From: Variovorax sp. PBL-H6 | GTDB taxonomy: Bacteria; Pseudomonadota; Gammaproteobacteria; Burkholderiales; Burkholderiaceae_C | Assembly (NCBI RefSeq): GCF_901827155.1 | Contig: NZ_LR594659.1 | Span: 4,726,001-4,790,000 of the forward strand | DNA: 64,000 bases | Reading direction: 5' to 3' | Part shown: positions 10,793 through 18,943 of the stretch, piece after piece | Numbering within the stretch: the stretch's first letter is position 1 | How the letters are laid out: every line of letters begins with the position of its first letter | The notes under the pieces: model-generated | What the model was told of the DNA's origin: nothing | The model's input: the letters and a program-made list of their open reading frames with translations, nothing else | Databases searched by the model: none | Program-made: the position numbers and the translations under genes

Positions 10793-11149
10793 TCAGCGGG
10801 ATTGACCTGCGTACTTGAGCGTCAGGAATGCAGGCCCGAACAAGTGGATCTCGCGCTCATAGGCAAAGGACACCACGACCTTGTCGCCCACCTTTTTGAC
10901 GTCGAGGTCCTTGCCTGCCACCGACTGGAAGTCGTCGATGGCCTGAGCGCGGTCGAAGATCGCTCGCACTTCGGGAACGGTCGTTCCCTCCTTGGCCTTG
11001 TTCGCCGCCTTGTTGATCGCCTGGTACTCGATCAGCGTCGGAATGACCTGAGCCACCACAACGCCGACGCAGGCCAGGACGATGGCGACGAACAGCAGCC
11101 CGATGAAGGAGATGCCACGCTGGCGCCACCTGGATTGACTTGCTCTCAT
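10793..11149 (-). CDS. DUF4845 membrane-anchored protein
   Basis: 118 residues. A short basic N-terminus is followed by one hydrophobic segment (ISFIGLLFVAIVLACVGVVV) and a periplasmic-type domain. The start is reminiscent of type IV pilin-like or TadE-like anchors. This DUF4845 family sits between lepB and rnc in many beta- and gamma-proteobacteria. Its function is unknown. The position suggests co-transcription with lepA and lepB; 25 bases separate it from lepB. Confidence 0.85.
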   Translation of the reverse strand: MRASQSRWRQRGISFIGLLFVAIVLACVGVVVAQVIPTLIEYQAINKAANKAKEGTTVPEVRAIFDRAQAIDDFQSVAGKDLDVKKVGDKVVVSFAYEREIHLFGPAFLTLKYAGQSR

Positions 11150-11174
11150 ACCCTCTTTCCCTCCAAACCCTCGA

Positions 11175-12146
11175 TTATTGGAATCCGCCGATGCGCTTGA
11201 GGTTGCCGAAATTCATCCAGACGAAGAAGGCCCTGCCCACGATGTTCTTGTCAGGCACAAAGCCCCAGTAGCGCGAATCGAGCGAGTTGTCGCGGTTGTC
11301 GCCCATCATGAAATAGTGGCCCTGCGGCACCTTGCACACCACGCCCTCGACACTGTAGCGGCAATTTTCCTGGTTCGGGAACGCCATGATTTCGGCCTCC
11401 GAAAGACCGGCCCGGCGGCCCTCATCGTTGAGCAACATGTGCCTCTTGCCGCCCAGGTCCTCGGAATACTGCTTGAGGTAGCGCATCGCCTCCTCGTCGA
11501 AGTAGTCGGGCTCCGGCTGCTTGCTGATCGGCTGGCCGTTGATGGTGAGCTTCTTGTTGAGGTAGGCCACTTCGTCGCCTGGCACGCCGACCACGCGCTT
11601 GATGTAGTCCATGCTCGGCTTGGGCGGGTAGCGGAACACCATCACGTCGCCGCGCGCAGGCGGGGTGCCTTCGGTCACCTTGGTATTGATGACGGGCAGG
11701 CGCAACCCATAGGTGAACTTGTTGACCAGGATCAGGTCACCCGTCAGCAGCGTAGGCATCATCGATCCCGAAGGAATCTTGAAGGGTTCGACCAGGAAGG
11801 AGCGCAGCAGGAACACCGCGAGGATCACAGGGAAGAGGCCTGCGGTCCAATCCAGCCACCACGGCTGCATGAGCAGGCGCTCGCGCGCCTTTGGGTCGGT
11901 GGTGTCGACCTGGGTGATTCCCTGGCGGGTCAGCTCGTCGCGCCGTCGAGCCACCGAGATCTCCAGCGCCTCGGCCGTTTTTCGGCGCCGCGGCAGGAAA
12001 TAGAAGCGCTCTGCAAGCCAGTACAAGCCCGTGACCACGGTGGCGAGGAAGAGCAGCAGTGCGAAATTGCCTTCGACGGCACCGAAGTACCAAGCACCGA
12101 TATAACCAACGAAAGCCGCAAGGATCAGGGAGGTGAGAAATGCCAT
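11175..12146 (-). CDS. lepB: Signal peptidase I
   Basis: 323 residues. LepB cleaves signal peptides of exported proteins at the outer face of the inner membrane. Two N-terminal membrane segments (about residues 3-22 and 28-46) and a third near 101-117 precede the catalytic part. The nucleophile is the second serine of PSGSMMPTL (about residue 128). The general-base lysine is in DYIKRVVGVPGDEV, and box E is GDNRDNSLDSRYWG. It is 13 bases downstream of lepA, the usual lepA-lepB operon. Confidence 0.97.
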   Translation of the reverse strand: MAFLTSLILAAFVGYIGAWYFGAVEGNFALLLFLATVVTGLYWLAERFYFLPRRRKTAEALEISVARRRDELTRQGITQVDTTDPKARERLLMQPWWLDWTAGLFPVILAVFLLRSFLVEPFKIPSGSMMPTLLTGDLILVNKFTYGLRLPVINTKVTEGTPPARGDVMVFRYPPKPSMDYIKRVVGVPGDEVAYLNKKLTINGQPISKQPEPDYFDEEAMRYLKQYSEDLGGKRHMLLNDEGRRAGLSEAEIMAFPNQENCRYSVEGVVCKVPQGHYFMMGDNRDNSLDSRYWGFVPDKNIVGRAFFVWMNFGNLKRIGGFQ

Positions 12147-12158
12147 CGATGCCGTGTT

Positions 12159-13970
12159 CTAGTCTTCGACCTGCAGGATGGCGAGAAAGGCCTCTTGCGG
12201 GACCTCGACCGAGCCGATCTGCTTCATTCTTTTCTTGCCCGCTTTCTGCTTCTCGAGCAGCTTGCGCTTACGGGTGATATCGCCGCCGTAGCACTTGGCG
12301 AGCACGTTCTTGCGCAGGGCCTTGATTGTCTCACGCGCGATGATGTTGGCGCCGATGGCCGCCTGGATCGCAACGTCGTACATCTGACGACTGATGATCT
12401 CGCGCATCTTGGCAACCACCGCCCGGCCGCGGTACTGGCTCTGGCTGCGGTGCACGATGATCGACAGCGCATCGACCTTGTCGCCGTTGAGCAGGATGTC
12501 GACCTTGACGACGTCCGACGCACGGTACTCCTTGAACTCGTAGTCCATCGACGCGTAGCCCCGGCTGACCGACTTCAGCTTGTCGAAGAAGTCCAACACG
12601 ATCTCGCCCAATGGCATCTCGTAGGTCAGCATGACTTGGCGGCCGTGGTAGGCCATGTTCATCTGCACGCCGCGCTTCTGGTTAGCGAGCGTCATCACCG
12701 AACCGACGTATTCCTGCGGCATGTAGAGATGGACCGTCACGATCGGCTCGCGGATCTCTGCCATGCGACCGACGTCGGGCATCTTCGAGGGGTTCTCGAC
12801 CATGATCACTTCGCCGTCGTTCTTCGCCACCTGGTAGACCACGCTCGGGGCCGTCGTGATCAGGTCCTGGTCGAACTCGCGCTCCAGGCGCTCCTGCACG
12901 ATTTCCATGTGCAGCAGGCCCAGGAAACCGCAGCGGAACCCGAAGCCGAGCGCCTGGGATACCTCCGGCTCGTAGTGCAGCGAGGAGTCGTTCAGCTTGA
13001 GCTTCTCCAGCGCGTCGCGCAGCGAGTCGTACTCGCTCGCCTCGGTAGGGTACAAGCCGGCGAACACCTGCGGCTGGATTTCCTTGAAGCCCGGCAAAGC
13101 CTCGGTGGCGGTGGCGGCCGCACCGCCGCTGCCGGTCTTGATCTGCGTGACCGTGTCGCCCACTTTCGCGGCCTGCAGTTCCTTGATGCCGGCGATGATG
13201 AAGCCGACCTCGCCTGCCTCGAGCGACTGGCGCGGCTCGGTTGCGGGAGTGAAGACGCCGAGGCTGTCGGCGTTGTAGCTCGCACCCGAGGCCATCATCT
13301 TGATGCGGTCGCCCTTTGCCAGGCGGCCGTCGACCACCCGCACCAGCATCACCACGCCCACGTAGGCGTCGAACCAGCTGTCGATGATCATGGCGCGCAG
13401 TGCGGCGCCGGGGTTGCCGCGCGGCGCCGGCACCTTGGCCACGATGGCCTCGAGAATTTCGTCAATACCCAAGCCGGTCTTCGCCGAGCAGGGAATCGCA
13501 TCGCCCGCGTCGATACCGATCACGTCCTCGATCTCCGCCTTCGCGTTATCGGGGTCGGCTTGTGGCAGGTCCATCTTGTTGAGCACCGGCACCACCTCAA
13601 CGCCGAGATCGAGTGCGGTGTAGCAGTTCGCCACCGTCTGCGCTTCGACACCCTGGCTCGCATCGACCACGAGCAGCGCACCTTCGCATGCGGACAGCGA
13701 GCGACTCACTTCATAAGAGAAGTCAACGTGACCCGGTGTGTCGATGAGATTGAGGTTATAGACCTGTCCATCGCGTGCCTTGTAGTGCAGTGCCGCAGTC
13801 TGCGCCTTGATGGTTATCCCACGCTCTTTCTCGATGTCCATCGAGTCGAGAACCTGCGCTTCCATCTCACGCTCGGCAAGGCCTCCGCAGCGTTGGATCA
13901 AGCGGTCCGCGAGCGTCGACTTGCCATGGTCGATGTGCGCAATGATCGAAAAATTTCTGATGTGATTCAT
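12159..13970 (-). CDS. lepA: Elongation factor 4 (LepA)
   Basis: 603 residues from the ATG at 13970 ([16 protein letters not shown]). This ribosome-bound GTPase helps translation initiation and 30S assembly and can back-translocate stalled ribosomes. Motifs are [14 protein letters not shown] (G1), RGITIKAQT (switch I), DTPGHVDF (G3) and NKMDLP (G4). The LepA-specific C-terminal domain ends in [19 protein letters not shown]. An intrinsic terminator lies only about 55 bases upstream on the same strand. Confidence 0.98.
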   Translation of the reverse strand: MNHIRNFSIIAHIDHGKSTLADRLIQRCGGLAEREMEAQVLDSMDIEKERGITIKAQTAALHYKARDGQVYNLNLIDTPGHVDFSYEVSRSLSACEGALLVVDASQGVEAQTVANCYTALDLGVEVVPVLNKMDLPQADPDNAKAEIEDVIGIDAGDAIPCSAKTGLGIDEILEAIVAKVPAPRGNPGAALRAMIIDSWFDAYVGVVMLVRVVDGRLAKGDRIKMMASGASYNADSLGVFTPATEPRQSLEAGEVGFIIAGIKELQAAKVGDTVTQIKTGSGGAAATATEALPGFKEIQPQVFAGLYPTEASEYDSLRDALEKLKLNDSSLHYEPEVSQALGFGFRCGFLGLLHMEIVQERLEREFDQDLITTAPSVVYQVAKNDGEVIMVENPSKMPDVGRMAEIREPIVTVHLYMPQEYVGSVMTLANQKRGVQMNMAYHGRQVMLTYEMPLGEIVLDFFDKLKSVSRGYASMDYEFKEYRASDVVKVDILLNGDKVDALSIIVHRSQSQYRGRAVVAKMREIISRQMYDVAIQAAIGANIIARETIKALRKNVLAKCYGGDITRKRKLLEKQKAGKKRMKQIGSVEVPQEAFLAILQVED

Positions 13971-14024
13971 CAACGGGAACGCTTAAGTACTTGAATTGGC
14001 TCGTGCGCAGCGGGCTGCAGGCAA

Positions 14025-14057
14025 GAAAAAAGGGCGCGTCCCCAAGAGACGCGCCCT
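14025..14057 (-). terminator. Intrinsic terminator just upstream of lepA
   Basis: On the minus strand a 10-bp stem (AGGGCGCGTC and its complement, 14048-14057 with 14031-14040) with a 7-base loop is followed by a run of T. It points toward lepA and ends 55 bases before its start, so it would stop any transcript arriving from mucD or from the gap. It may act as an attenuator or end a small RNA. Confidence 0.85.
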
Positions 14058-14442
14058 GAACCAACAAGCAATGGCAACTGCAGTAGTTGGAACTTCATTG
14101 TAGGCAAAAAGGGGGGCGCGTACAGCCGGGCCTGGGCCTCGAATGGGTCGTTGCAGGTCAGCAACATGGGACTTATGAACAACTTATCAACAGGATCGGT
14201 GGACCAGTTCCTTAACAACTTGTGGGTGATCTGTGGAGCAACGGTGGGCGACATGCGGGAATCCCGCATCGTGGAGCCGAGCCGTATGCTTATGCCCTCA
14301 ACGGGTGCCCTCGGCGCAGTATTCTACTGAAAATCGTCGTTAGGTCGACGCAAAGTTAGCGCTTACAAACTTTTCGCGCTGATGGGCAACCCTAAAAATT
14401 TTTTCCCTGCGGGTTGCAGGAACACCTAAACGGAAGGAAAAA

Positions 14443-14472
14443 GGCCCCAAAACCCGACTGCGGGATGGGGCC
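14443..14472 (-). terminator. Intrinsic terminator after mucD
   Basis: A two-part hairpin: outer stem GGCCCCA (14443-14449) with TGGGGCC (14466-14472), inner stem CCCG/CGGG with loop ACTG. On the minus strand it is followed by TTTTTCC. It starts 20 bases after the mucD stop and probably ends the rpoE-rseA-rseB-mucD transcript. Confidence 0.85.
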
Positions 14473-14491
14473 ACTTGACGGCGGTCACCGT

Positions 14492-15979
14492 TCAGCGTGA
14501 AGGACGGATCAGGGCGAACTGCGCCCAGTCCCCGCGGCGGAAAAGTACGCTCACTGGCTTGCTCTTGTCAGCCTTTACCAGCGCGGACTCGAACTCCTTC
14601 GTGTTGGCGACCTCGATGTTGTTGACGGCCAAGACGATGTCCCCCTCGCGCAGGCCGGCGCGGGTCGCTGCCTCGGTAGCCGACTCGACCTTCACGCCAC
14701 CCTTGATTTTGAGCTCTTTCTTTTGCGCCCCGGTAAGGTCGCTCACCGCAAGACCCAGCGATTTGGCGGCGGCCGAGGCTGAGGGCTTGCTGGCCGGCTG
14801 CTCCTCGCGCTCGGACGTCTGCGCCGGCTTGTCTGGCTCGATCTCGGCAATGCTCACGCTCAGGTCGCGCGAATCGCCGCGGCGGAATACCGTCACCGTG
14901 CTCTTGGTGCCGGGCTTGGTATTGCCGACCAGGCGCGGCAAATCGCTGGGCTTCTCGATCGCCTTGCCATCAAAGCGGGTGATGATGTCTCCGGGCTCGA
15001 TGCCGGCCTTCTCGCCCGGCGAGCCTGACTCGACCCCGCGCACCAACGCACCCTGCGCCTTGCCCAGGCCGATGGATTCGGCCACGTCCTTCGTGACCTG
15101 GTCGATCTGGACACCAATGCGCCCGCGCGAAACCCGGCCGTTCGCGCGCAATTGGTCGCTCACGCGAATCGCCTCGTCAATCGGAATCGAGAAAGAGATG
15201 CCCATGAAGCCGCCTGAGCGCGAATAGATCTGGCTGTTGATTCCGACCACCTCGCCGCGCATGTTGATCAAAGGGCCTCCAGAATTGCCCGGGTTGATTG
15301 CGACGTCGGTCTGGATGAACGGCAGGTAGTCGCCGGTGTCACGCTGCTTTGCACTCACGATGCCAGCGGTGACGGTGTTCTCGAGGCCAAATGGCGACCC
15401 GATGGCCATCACCCATTCGCCCACGCGCAGCTTGGAGATGTCGCCGACCTTGACGGCCGGGAGCCCGGTGGCATCGATCTTTACGACGGCAACATCGGTG
15501 CGCTTGTCGGCCCCGATGATCTTGGCCTTGAATTCGCGCTTGTCGACAAGTGTCACCACGACCTCGGATGCGCCGTCGACCACATGGGCGTTGGTCATCA
15601 CGAAGCCGTCGGGCGTCAGGATGAAACCGGACCCGACACCCCGCGGACGCTCCTCTTCCTGCGGCGCTTGCGGGCGATTCGGGCGCGGTCCCTGCCGCGG
15701 AATGTTGGGCATGGGCTGGCCGAAAAAGCGGCGGAAGAACTCCTGCATCTCCTCGTCCATTTCGCCGCTGCCACCGCGCTGCGTTACCTTCTCGACAGTC
15801 CGGATATTCACCACCGCTGGGCCGACCTGATCGACCAGATCCGTGAAGTCGGGCAGTGCGCGCGCCTGGGCCTGCGCACTGGCAGGCGTGACCGGCAGCA
15901 GCGCAGCGCCTGAGGCGAGCATGAATGCGCCGGCCAGCAGGAATGAGCGGATCCTGTTCCTCTCGGTTCTGAACATCAT
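14492..15979 (-). CDS. mucD: Periplasmic serine endoprotease, Do/MucD family
   Basis: About 495 residues from the ATG at 15979 (MMFRTERNR); the next codon is also ATG. AAGGAAG lies just upstream. A signal peptide ends near PVTPASAQA. The trypsin-like catalytic triad is His in TNAHVVDG, Asp in KRTDVAVVKI and Ser in NPGNSGGPL. Two PDZ domains follow. A glycine- and proline-rich LA-loop segment (PRQGPRPNRPQAP) is seen near residues 85-110. It degrades misfolded envelope proteins and is the last gene of the sigma-E group. Confidence 0.95.
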   Translation of the reverse strand: MMFRTERNRIRSFLLAGAFMLASGAALLPVTPASAQAQARALPDFTDLVDQVGPAVVNIRTVEKVTQRGGSGEMDEEMQEFFRRFFGQPMPNIPRQGPRPNRPQAPQEEERPRGVGSGFILTPDGFVMTNAHVVDGASEVVVTLVDKREFKAKIIGADKRTDVAVVKIDATGLPAVKVGDISKLRVGEWVMAIGSPFGLENTVTAGIVSAKQRDTGDYLPFIQTDVAINPGNSGGPLINMRGEVVGINSQIYSRSGGFMGISFSIPIDEAIRVSDQLRANGRVSRGRIGVQIDQVTKDVAESIGLGKAQGALVRGVESGSPGEKAGIEPGDIITRFDGKAIEKPSDLPRLVGNTKPGTKSTVTVFRRGDSRDLSVSIAEIEPDKPAQTSEREEQPASKPSASAAAKSLGLAVSDLTGAQKKELKIKGGVKVESATEAATRAGLREGDIVLAVNNIEVANTKEFESALVKADKSKPVSVLFRRGDWAQFALIRPSR

Positions 15980-16022
15980 CGGCTTCCTTGGTAAGAAAAC
16001 TAGAAAAAAACGATATGGCGGC

Positions 16023-17090
16023 TCAACGCGCGCGCACAAGACTCTGGGCGAACCCATCAAGTGTTTGCGGCGGCACCTCGCCCACCACCGTCAGCCACCA
16101 ATCGCCATCCTTGTTGGTTAGCTTGCGCGTCAACGTGTAGGTCGCGCCCAGTGCGAGCAGGACTTCCCGAGCCTGGCGTGTGGGGTCGTAAGGCTCCACG
16201 AAGAGCGAGACCGTGGCCAAGCCATCGGAGAATATCCACTGCATCGTGTGCCCCTGCTCGCCACCCGTGGCCGCACCCATCGCGCGCCTATAGCAACTGA
16301 CAGGCTTGAACCCGGCGATGGGGGTCCGCAAGGCCCAACCCTCCTTGAGAGGCGTGCTGCGCTCGAGCTCGGATTTTTCTATCTTGTAGCCTGCGGTGCT
16401 GGCCATCATGTGCGCCAATGCCTGCGCTTTGACCGGTGCGTCGAGCTGTAGTTCGGAGAAAGCAGACTGTTCGATCACTCGGTTCTCACCATCGAGGGTC
16501 TGCAACTTCACGACCAGGCCCGAGCGCCGCTCGCTCCAGATGCGATAGCCGAAACGCAGGCCATCGCGCGGTTCCAGCTGCACAACATCGGTATCGAAGC
16601 CCGCGACACGATCCTTGCCCACCACGCGCGCACCATAGTAGTTGCCGAGCGCGGAGTCGGGCGCACCGAGGAGATTCGGGAAGAGTTCCAGGTTCTCGCG
16701 CTTCTCGCTCTTGACGATTTTTGTCTCGGGCAGGAAGGTCATCACGTGGTCGTTGCGCCTGAAGGTGGAGCGCGGGGGACCTGACAGCACCTCGACGCGC
16801 TCGAACTGGAAGTCGCCTTCGCAGACGTGCCAGATGCGAGCACTCGACAAATTTCCGCCAGCGGCCGAAACGACGAAGGTCCCCGCATAGGAGCGCTGGC
16901 GAGATGCCGTATGCATGCGCTGCAGCCATTCGACCACGCTCAGGGCCGGCGTCTCGCTGCCCGCCGCACTGATCGTTCCTTTCGCCGAGGGCGAGGGCAC
17001 CTTGCTCTGGGCTGCGGCGAACGGCGCTACGCACAGCACCGCAACCAGGACCACCGCGCCTCGCGCGGACATCGGCATCGGAACAGTCAT
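16023..17090 (-). CDS. rseB: Sigma-E regulatory protein, MucB/RseB family
   Basis: About 355 residues from the ATG at 17090 (MTVPMPMSARGAVVLV), with a signal peptide cut near PFAAAQS. Upstream starts in the same frame exist but would overlap rseA. The N-terminal domain has the MucB pattern WLQRMHTASRQRSYAGTFV, VEVLSGPPR and the LolA-like beta fold. The smaller C-terminal domain ends at DGFAQSLVR. RseB binds RseA in the periplasm and shields it from cleavage until envelope stress arises. It lies between rseA and mucD. Confidence 0.92.
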   Translation of the reverse strand: MTVPMPMSARGAVVLVAVLCVAPFAAAQSKVPSPSAKGTISAAGSETPALSVVEWLQRMHTASRQRSYAGTFVVSAAGGNLSSARIWHVCEGDFQFERVEVLSGPPRSTFRRNDHVMTFLPETKIVKSEKRENLELFPNLLGAPDSALGNYYGARVVGKDRVAGFDTDVVQLEPRDGLRFGYRIWSERRSGLVVKLQTLDGENRVIEQSAFSELQLDAPVKAQALAHMMASTAGYKIEKSELERSTPLKEGWALRTPIAGFKPVSCYRRAMGAATGGEQGHTMQWIFSDGLATVSLFVEPYDPTRQAREVLLALGATYTLTRKLTNKDGDWWLTVVGEVPPQTLDGFAQSLVRAR

Positions 17091-17115
17091 TACAGCAGTT
17101 GCAGACACACGATCA

Positions 17116-17760
17116 TCAACGTGACGGCCCATCAAAGGTCGCATTGCGCAGGAAACCCGAGGGCATCTGAGAAGCGCCGCCCACTTGTCGGTGCGCTTCA
17201 AGTAACTGGTCCAGGCGCGGATCGCGCAGCATCACTTGCGGATGGCCATTTCCCACCACGACCCGCATCGGCGTCAGCACGGATGCGCCCAGCGGCGCGG
17301 ACCCATTGGCGGCTAGCACCGAAGCCTGCTGCTGTTGCAGTTGCTGCTGGGCCAATTGTGCCGCTGGCTGAGGACCGGCGCCGCCGATCCAGTTCCAGCT
17401 GATGGCGGCCGCAGCTGCGAGCGATGCCGCACCGGCCACGAGTTTCCATCGGAACACCGGTTCGTTGGCCGCTTCAGCGCGACGCAGCACGGGCATTGTC
17501 GCGAGATCCGGCGGAAGCACCGGAATGGACGGCTCCGCTGCAAGGCGTTGCTGGAGTCGAGAGAGGAACTGCGAGCTGTCGCTGCAAGCAGTCTGGGCGC
17601 CGGACCGCAGCACATCCCCCACGACATGGTAGGCATGCCAGGTTGCACGCAAATCGTCCCTGCCGCAAACCTCGTCCATCACGTGGGCAAACTCGTCATC
17701 CCGCAAATGCCCATCGGCGAGTGCGGAAACCTGCTCATTGACAGTCGTTGTGTGCTTCAT
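17116..17760 (-). CDS. rseA: Anti-sigma-E factor RseA
   Basis: 214 residues from the ATG at 17760 with AGGTGG five bases upstream; a GTG three codons earlier is possible. The N-terminal domain (EQVSALADGHLRDDEF to ATWHAYHVVGDVLRS) is the sigma-binding RseA_N fold. One membrane segment (LVAGAASLAAAAAISWNWIG, about residues 107-126) separates it from a glutamine-rich periplasmic part. It holds RpoE inactive at the inner membrane. It starts 14 bases after the rpoE stop. Confidence 0.92.
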   Translation of the reverse strand: MKHTTTVNEQVSALADGHLRDDEFAHVMDEVCGRDDLRATWHAYHVVGDVLRSGAQTACSDSSQFLSRLQQRLAAEPSIPVLPPDLATMPVLRRAEAANEPVFRWKLVAGAASLAAAAAISWNWIGGAGPQPAAQLAQQQLQQQQASVLAANGSAPLGASVLTPMRVVVGNGHPQVMLRDPRLDQLLEAHRQVGGASQMPSGFLRNATFDGPSR

Positions 17761-17773
17761 CTTGTCCACCTGC

Positions 17774-18448
17774 TTACCAACGTTTGCCAGACTGGTTGTC
17801 CAGCAACGGCTTGACCCTGGCCGAAATGGCTTCGCGCGCCCGGAAAATCCGCGACCGCACCGTACCGATCGGGCAATTCATGACCTCGGCGATCTCTTCA
17901 TAACTCATGCCTTCGATCTCGCGCAACGTGACCGCCTGCCTCAGCTCTGCGGGCAAGGCCTCCATCGCTGCTTCGACGGCGGCCGCGATTTCATTGGCGG
18001 CCAGCACGGATTCGGGCGTCTCGTCGGTGGTTGGTTCGTTTCCGGACCGGTAAGTTTCATCATCCTCGTCGGAAGAGGAACGCAGCGTGCTCTCGGTGAC
18101 GGTCGGATCGCGCTTCATGTCCACCAGGGCCTTCTTGGCTGTGTTGACAGCGATGCGGTAGAGCCACGTGTAGAACTGCGCCTCGCCCCTGAACTGGTGA
18201 AGGGCGCGATACGCCCGGATGAAGGTCTCCTGCGCAATATCCTCGACCAGGTTCACGTCGCGCACCATGCGGCCGATGAGCCGCTCTATGCGCCGCTGGT
18301 ATTTGAGGACAAGCAATTCGAATGCCTTCTGATCGCCCGCGACGGTGCGCTGGACCAGCTGGAAATCGACCTCTCCTGCTCTCGGTGCGGCGATCGGCAC
18401 ATCAGTCAGACCTGCATCGGGCGGCACGGGCGGCGGAGCTGCGGTCAT
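17774..18448 (-). CDS. rpoE: RNA polymerase sigma factor RpoE (ECF, sigma-E)
   Basis: 224 residues from the ATG at 18448. Region 2 is seen in LVLKYQRRIERLIGRMVRD, DIAQETFIRAYRALHQFRG and FYTWLYRIAVNTAKKALVD. Region 4 is in LRQAVTLREIEGMSYEEIAEVM, then CPIGTVRSRIFRAREAI. The linker has an acidic insert around SSSDEDDETYRSGNEPTTDETPE. It directs transcription of envelope stress genes. The start overlaps the stop of the upstream small membrane protein by 3 bases, tying its translation to the fab region. Confidence 0.97.
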   Translation of the reverse strand: MTAAPPPVPPDAGLTDVPIAAPRAGEVDFQLVQRTVAGDQKAFELLVLKYQRRIERLIGRMVRDVNLVEDIAQETFIRAYRALHQFRGEAQFYTWLYRIAVNTAKKALVDMKRDPTVTESTLRSSSDEDDETYRSGNEPTTDETPESVLAANEIAAAVEAAMEALPAELRQAVTLREIEGMSYEEIAEVMNCPIGTVRSRIFRAREAISARVKPLLDNQSGKRW

Positions 18449-18930
18449 GAAAGAGGATGTTGCGCGCCAGTGGGCGCGGATCGGGCGTCGCCTTGGGCAC
18501 GGCTCGCCGGAATGGGGCGCGAATATACCGCACGGCGCAAGTTCTGCCAGCGGTCCGGCATGGTGCGTTGCTCCAGCCACATCCACCTGCAGGCGTCCCC
18601 CATCCCGGTCATGCGCACGAGAAGCCACGACTGGCCATCGAGGGCGATCCGGGCGCGGGCCGCTTGCGAGCCCGTCGCGCCCCGGATCGACCAACGCGAG
18701 CCGTCGAAATCCAGTACATCGGACGAAACGCGGTGAAGCGAGCCTTTCCATGCAGCCATGCTCGTTCCGAGGACGCAAAGCGCCAGCAGCCCGGTGCGCC
18801 AGTCCATCTTGCCCGACCGAGCGCATGCCGCCACCGCGCAGCACGCGCCGCTGATCCAAAGGACGAGCAAGAGCCGGCCCGCAATACGCGAACGTCCCAC
18901 CGGGTAGCTCACCGACGGGGCGCCGTGCAT
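18445..18930 (-). CDS. Small membrane protein between fabF and rpoE, possibly YgfX-like
   Basis: Up to 161 residues; a later start is possible. Two hydrophobic segments lie near residues 18-37 and 44-60, followed by a soluble part rich in tryptophan and arginine (WKGSLHRV, DGSRWSIRG, MWLEQRTMPDRW). The size, two adjacent membrane segments and tryptophan-containing tail resemble the YgfX/CptA family, but I cannot confirm it by eye. Its TGA overlaps the rpoE ATG, which supports a real coding gene coupled to rpoE. It starts 14 bases after the fabF stop. Confidence 0.65.
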   Translation of the reverse strand: MHGAPSVSYPVGRSRIAGRLLLVLWISGACCAVAACARSGKMDWRTGLLALCVLGTSMAAWKGSLHRVSSDVLDFDGSRWSIRGATGSQAARARIALDGQSWLLVRMTGMGDACRWMWLEQRTMPDRWQNLRRAVYSRPIPASRAQGDARSAPTGAQHPLS

Positions 18931-18943
18931 GGGTACTGGGATT

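Larger units (their letters stand above)
13971..14491. other. Gap between mucD and lepA, two terminators and an unexplained AT-richer core
   Basis: These 521 bases hold no convincing gene. They contain a terminator for mucD at the right end, a second terminator near lepA at the left end, and between them about 380 bases with lower GC than the surroundings. The core has several 9-mers close to the DnaA box (TTATGAACA 14173-14181, TTATCAACA 14184-14192, TGTGGGTGA 14221-14229, TGTGGAGCA 14232-14240), a 17-base palindrome at 14253-14269, and a minus-strand TAGAAT at 14326-14321. A small RNA ending at the left terminator is possible. Confidence 0.6.

Noticed and set aside
11178..13994. A 938-codon open frame antisense to lepB and lepA
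   Set aside because: His/Asp/Glu-rich shadow of two well-conserved genes on the other strand; no domain visible.
14161..14240. Chromosomal origin of replication
   Set aside because: Only imperfect DnaA-like boxes; no dnaA, dnaN, rpmH or par genes nearby.
13970..14269. A 99-codon minus-strand frame between mucD and lepA
   Set aside because: It runs through the strong terminator at 14025-14057 and has no recognisable features or start signal.
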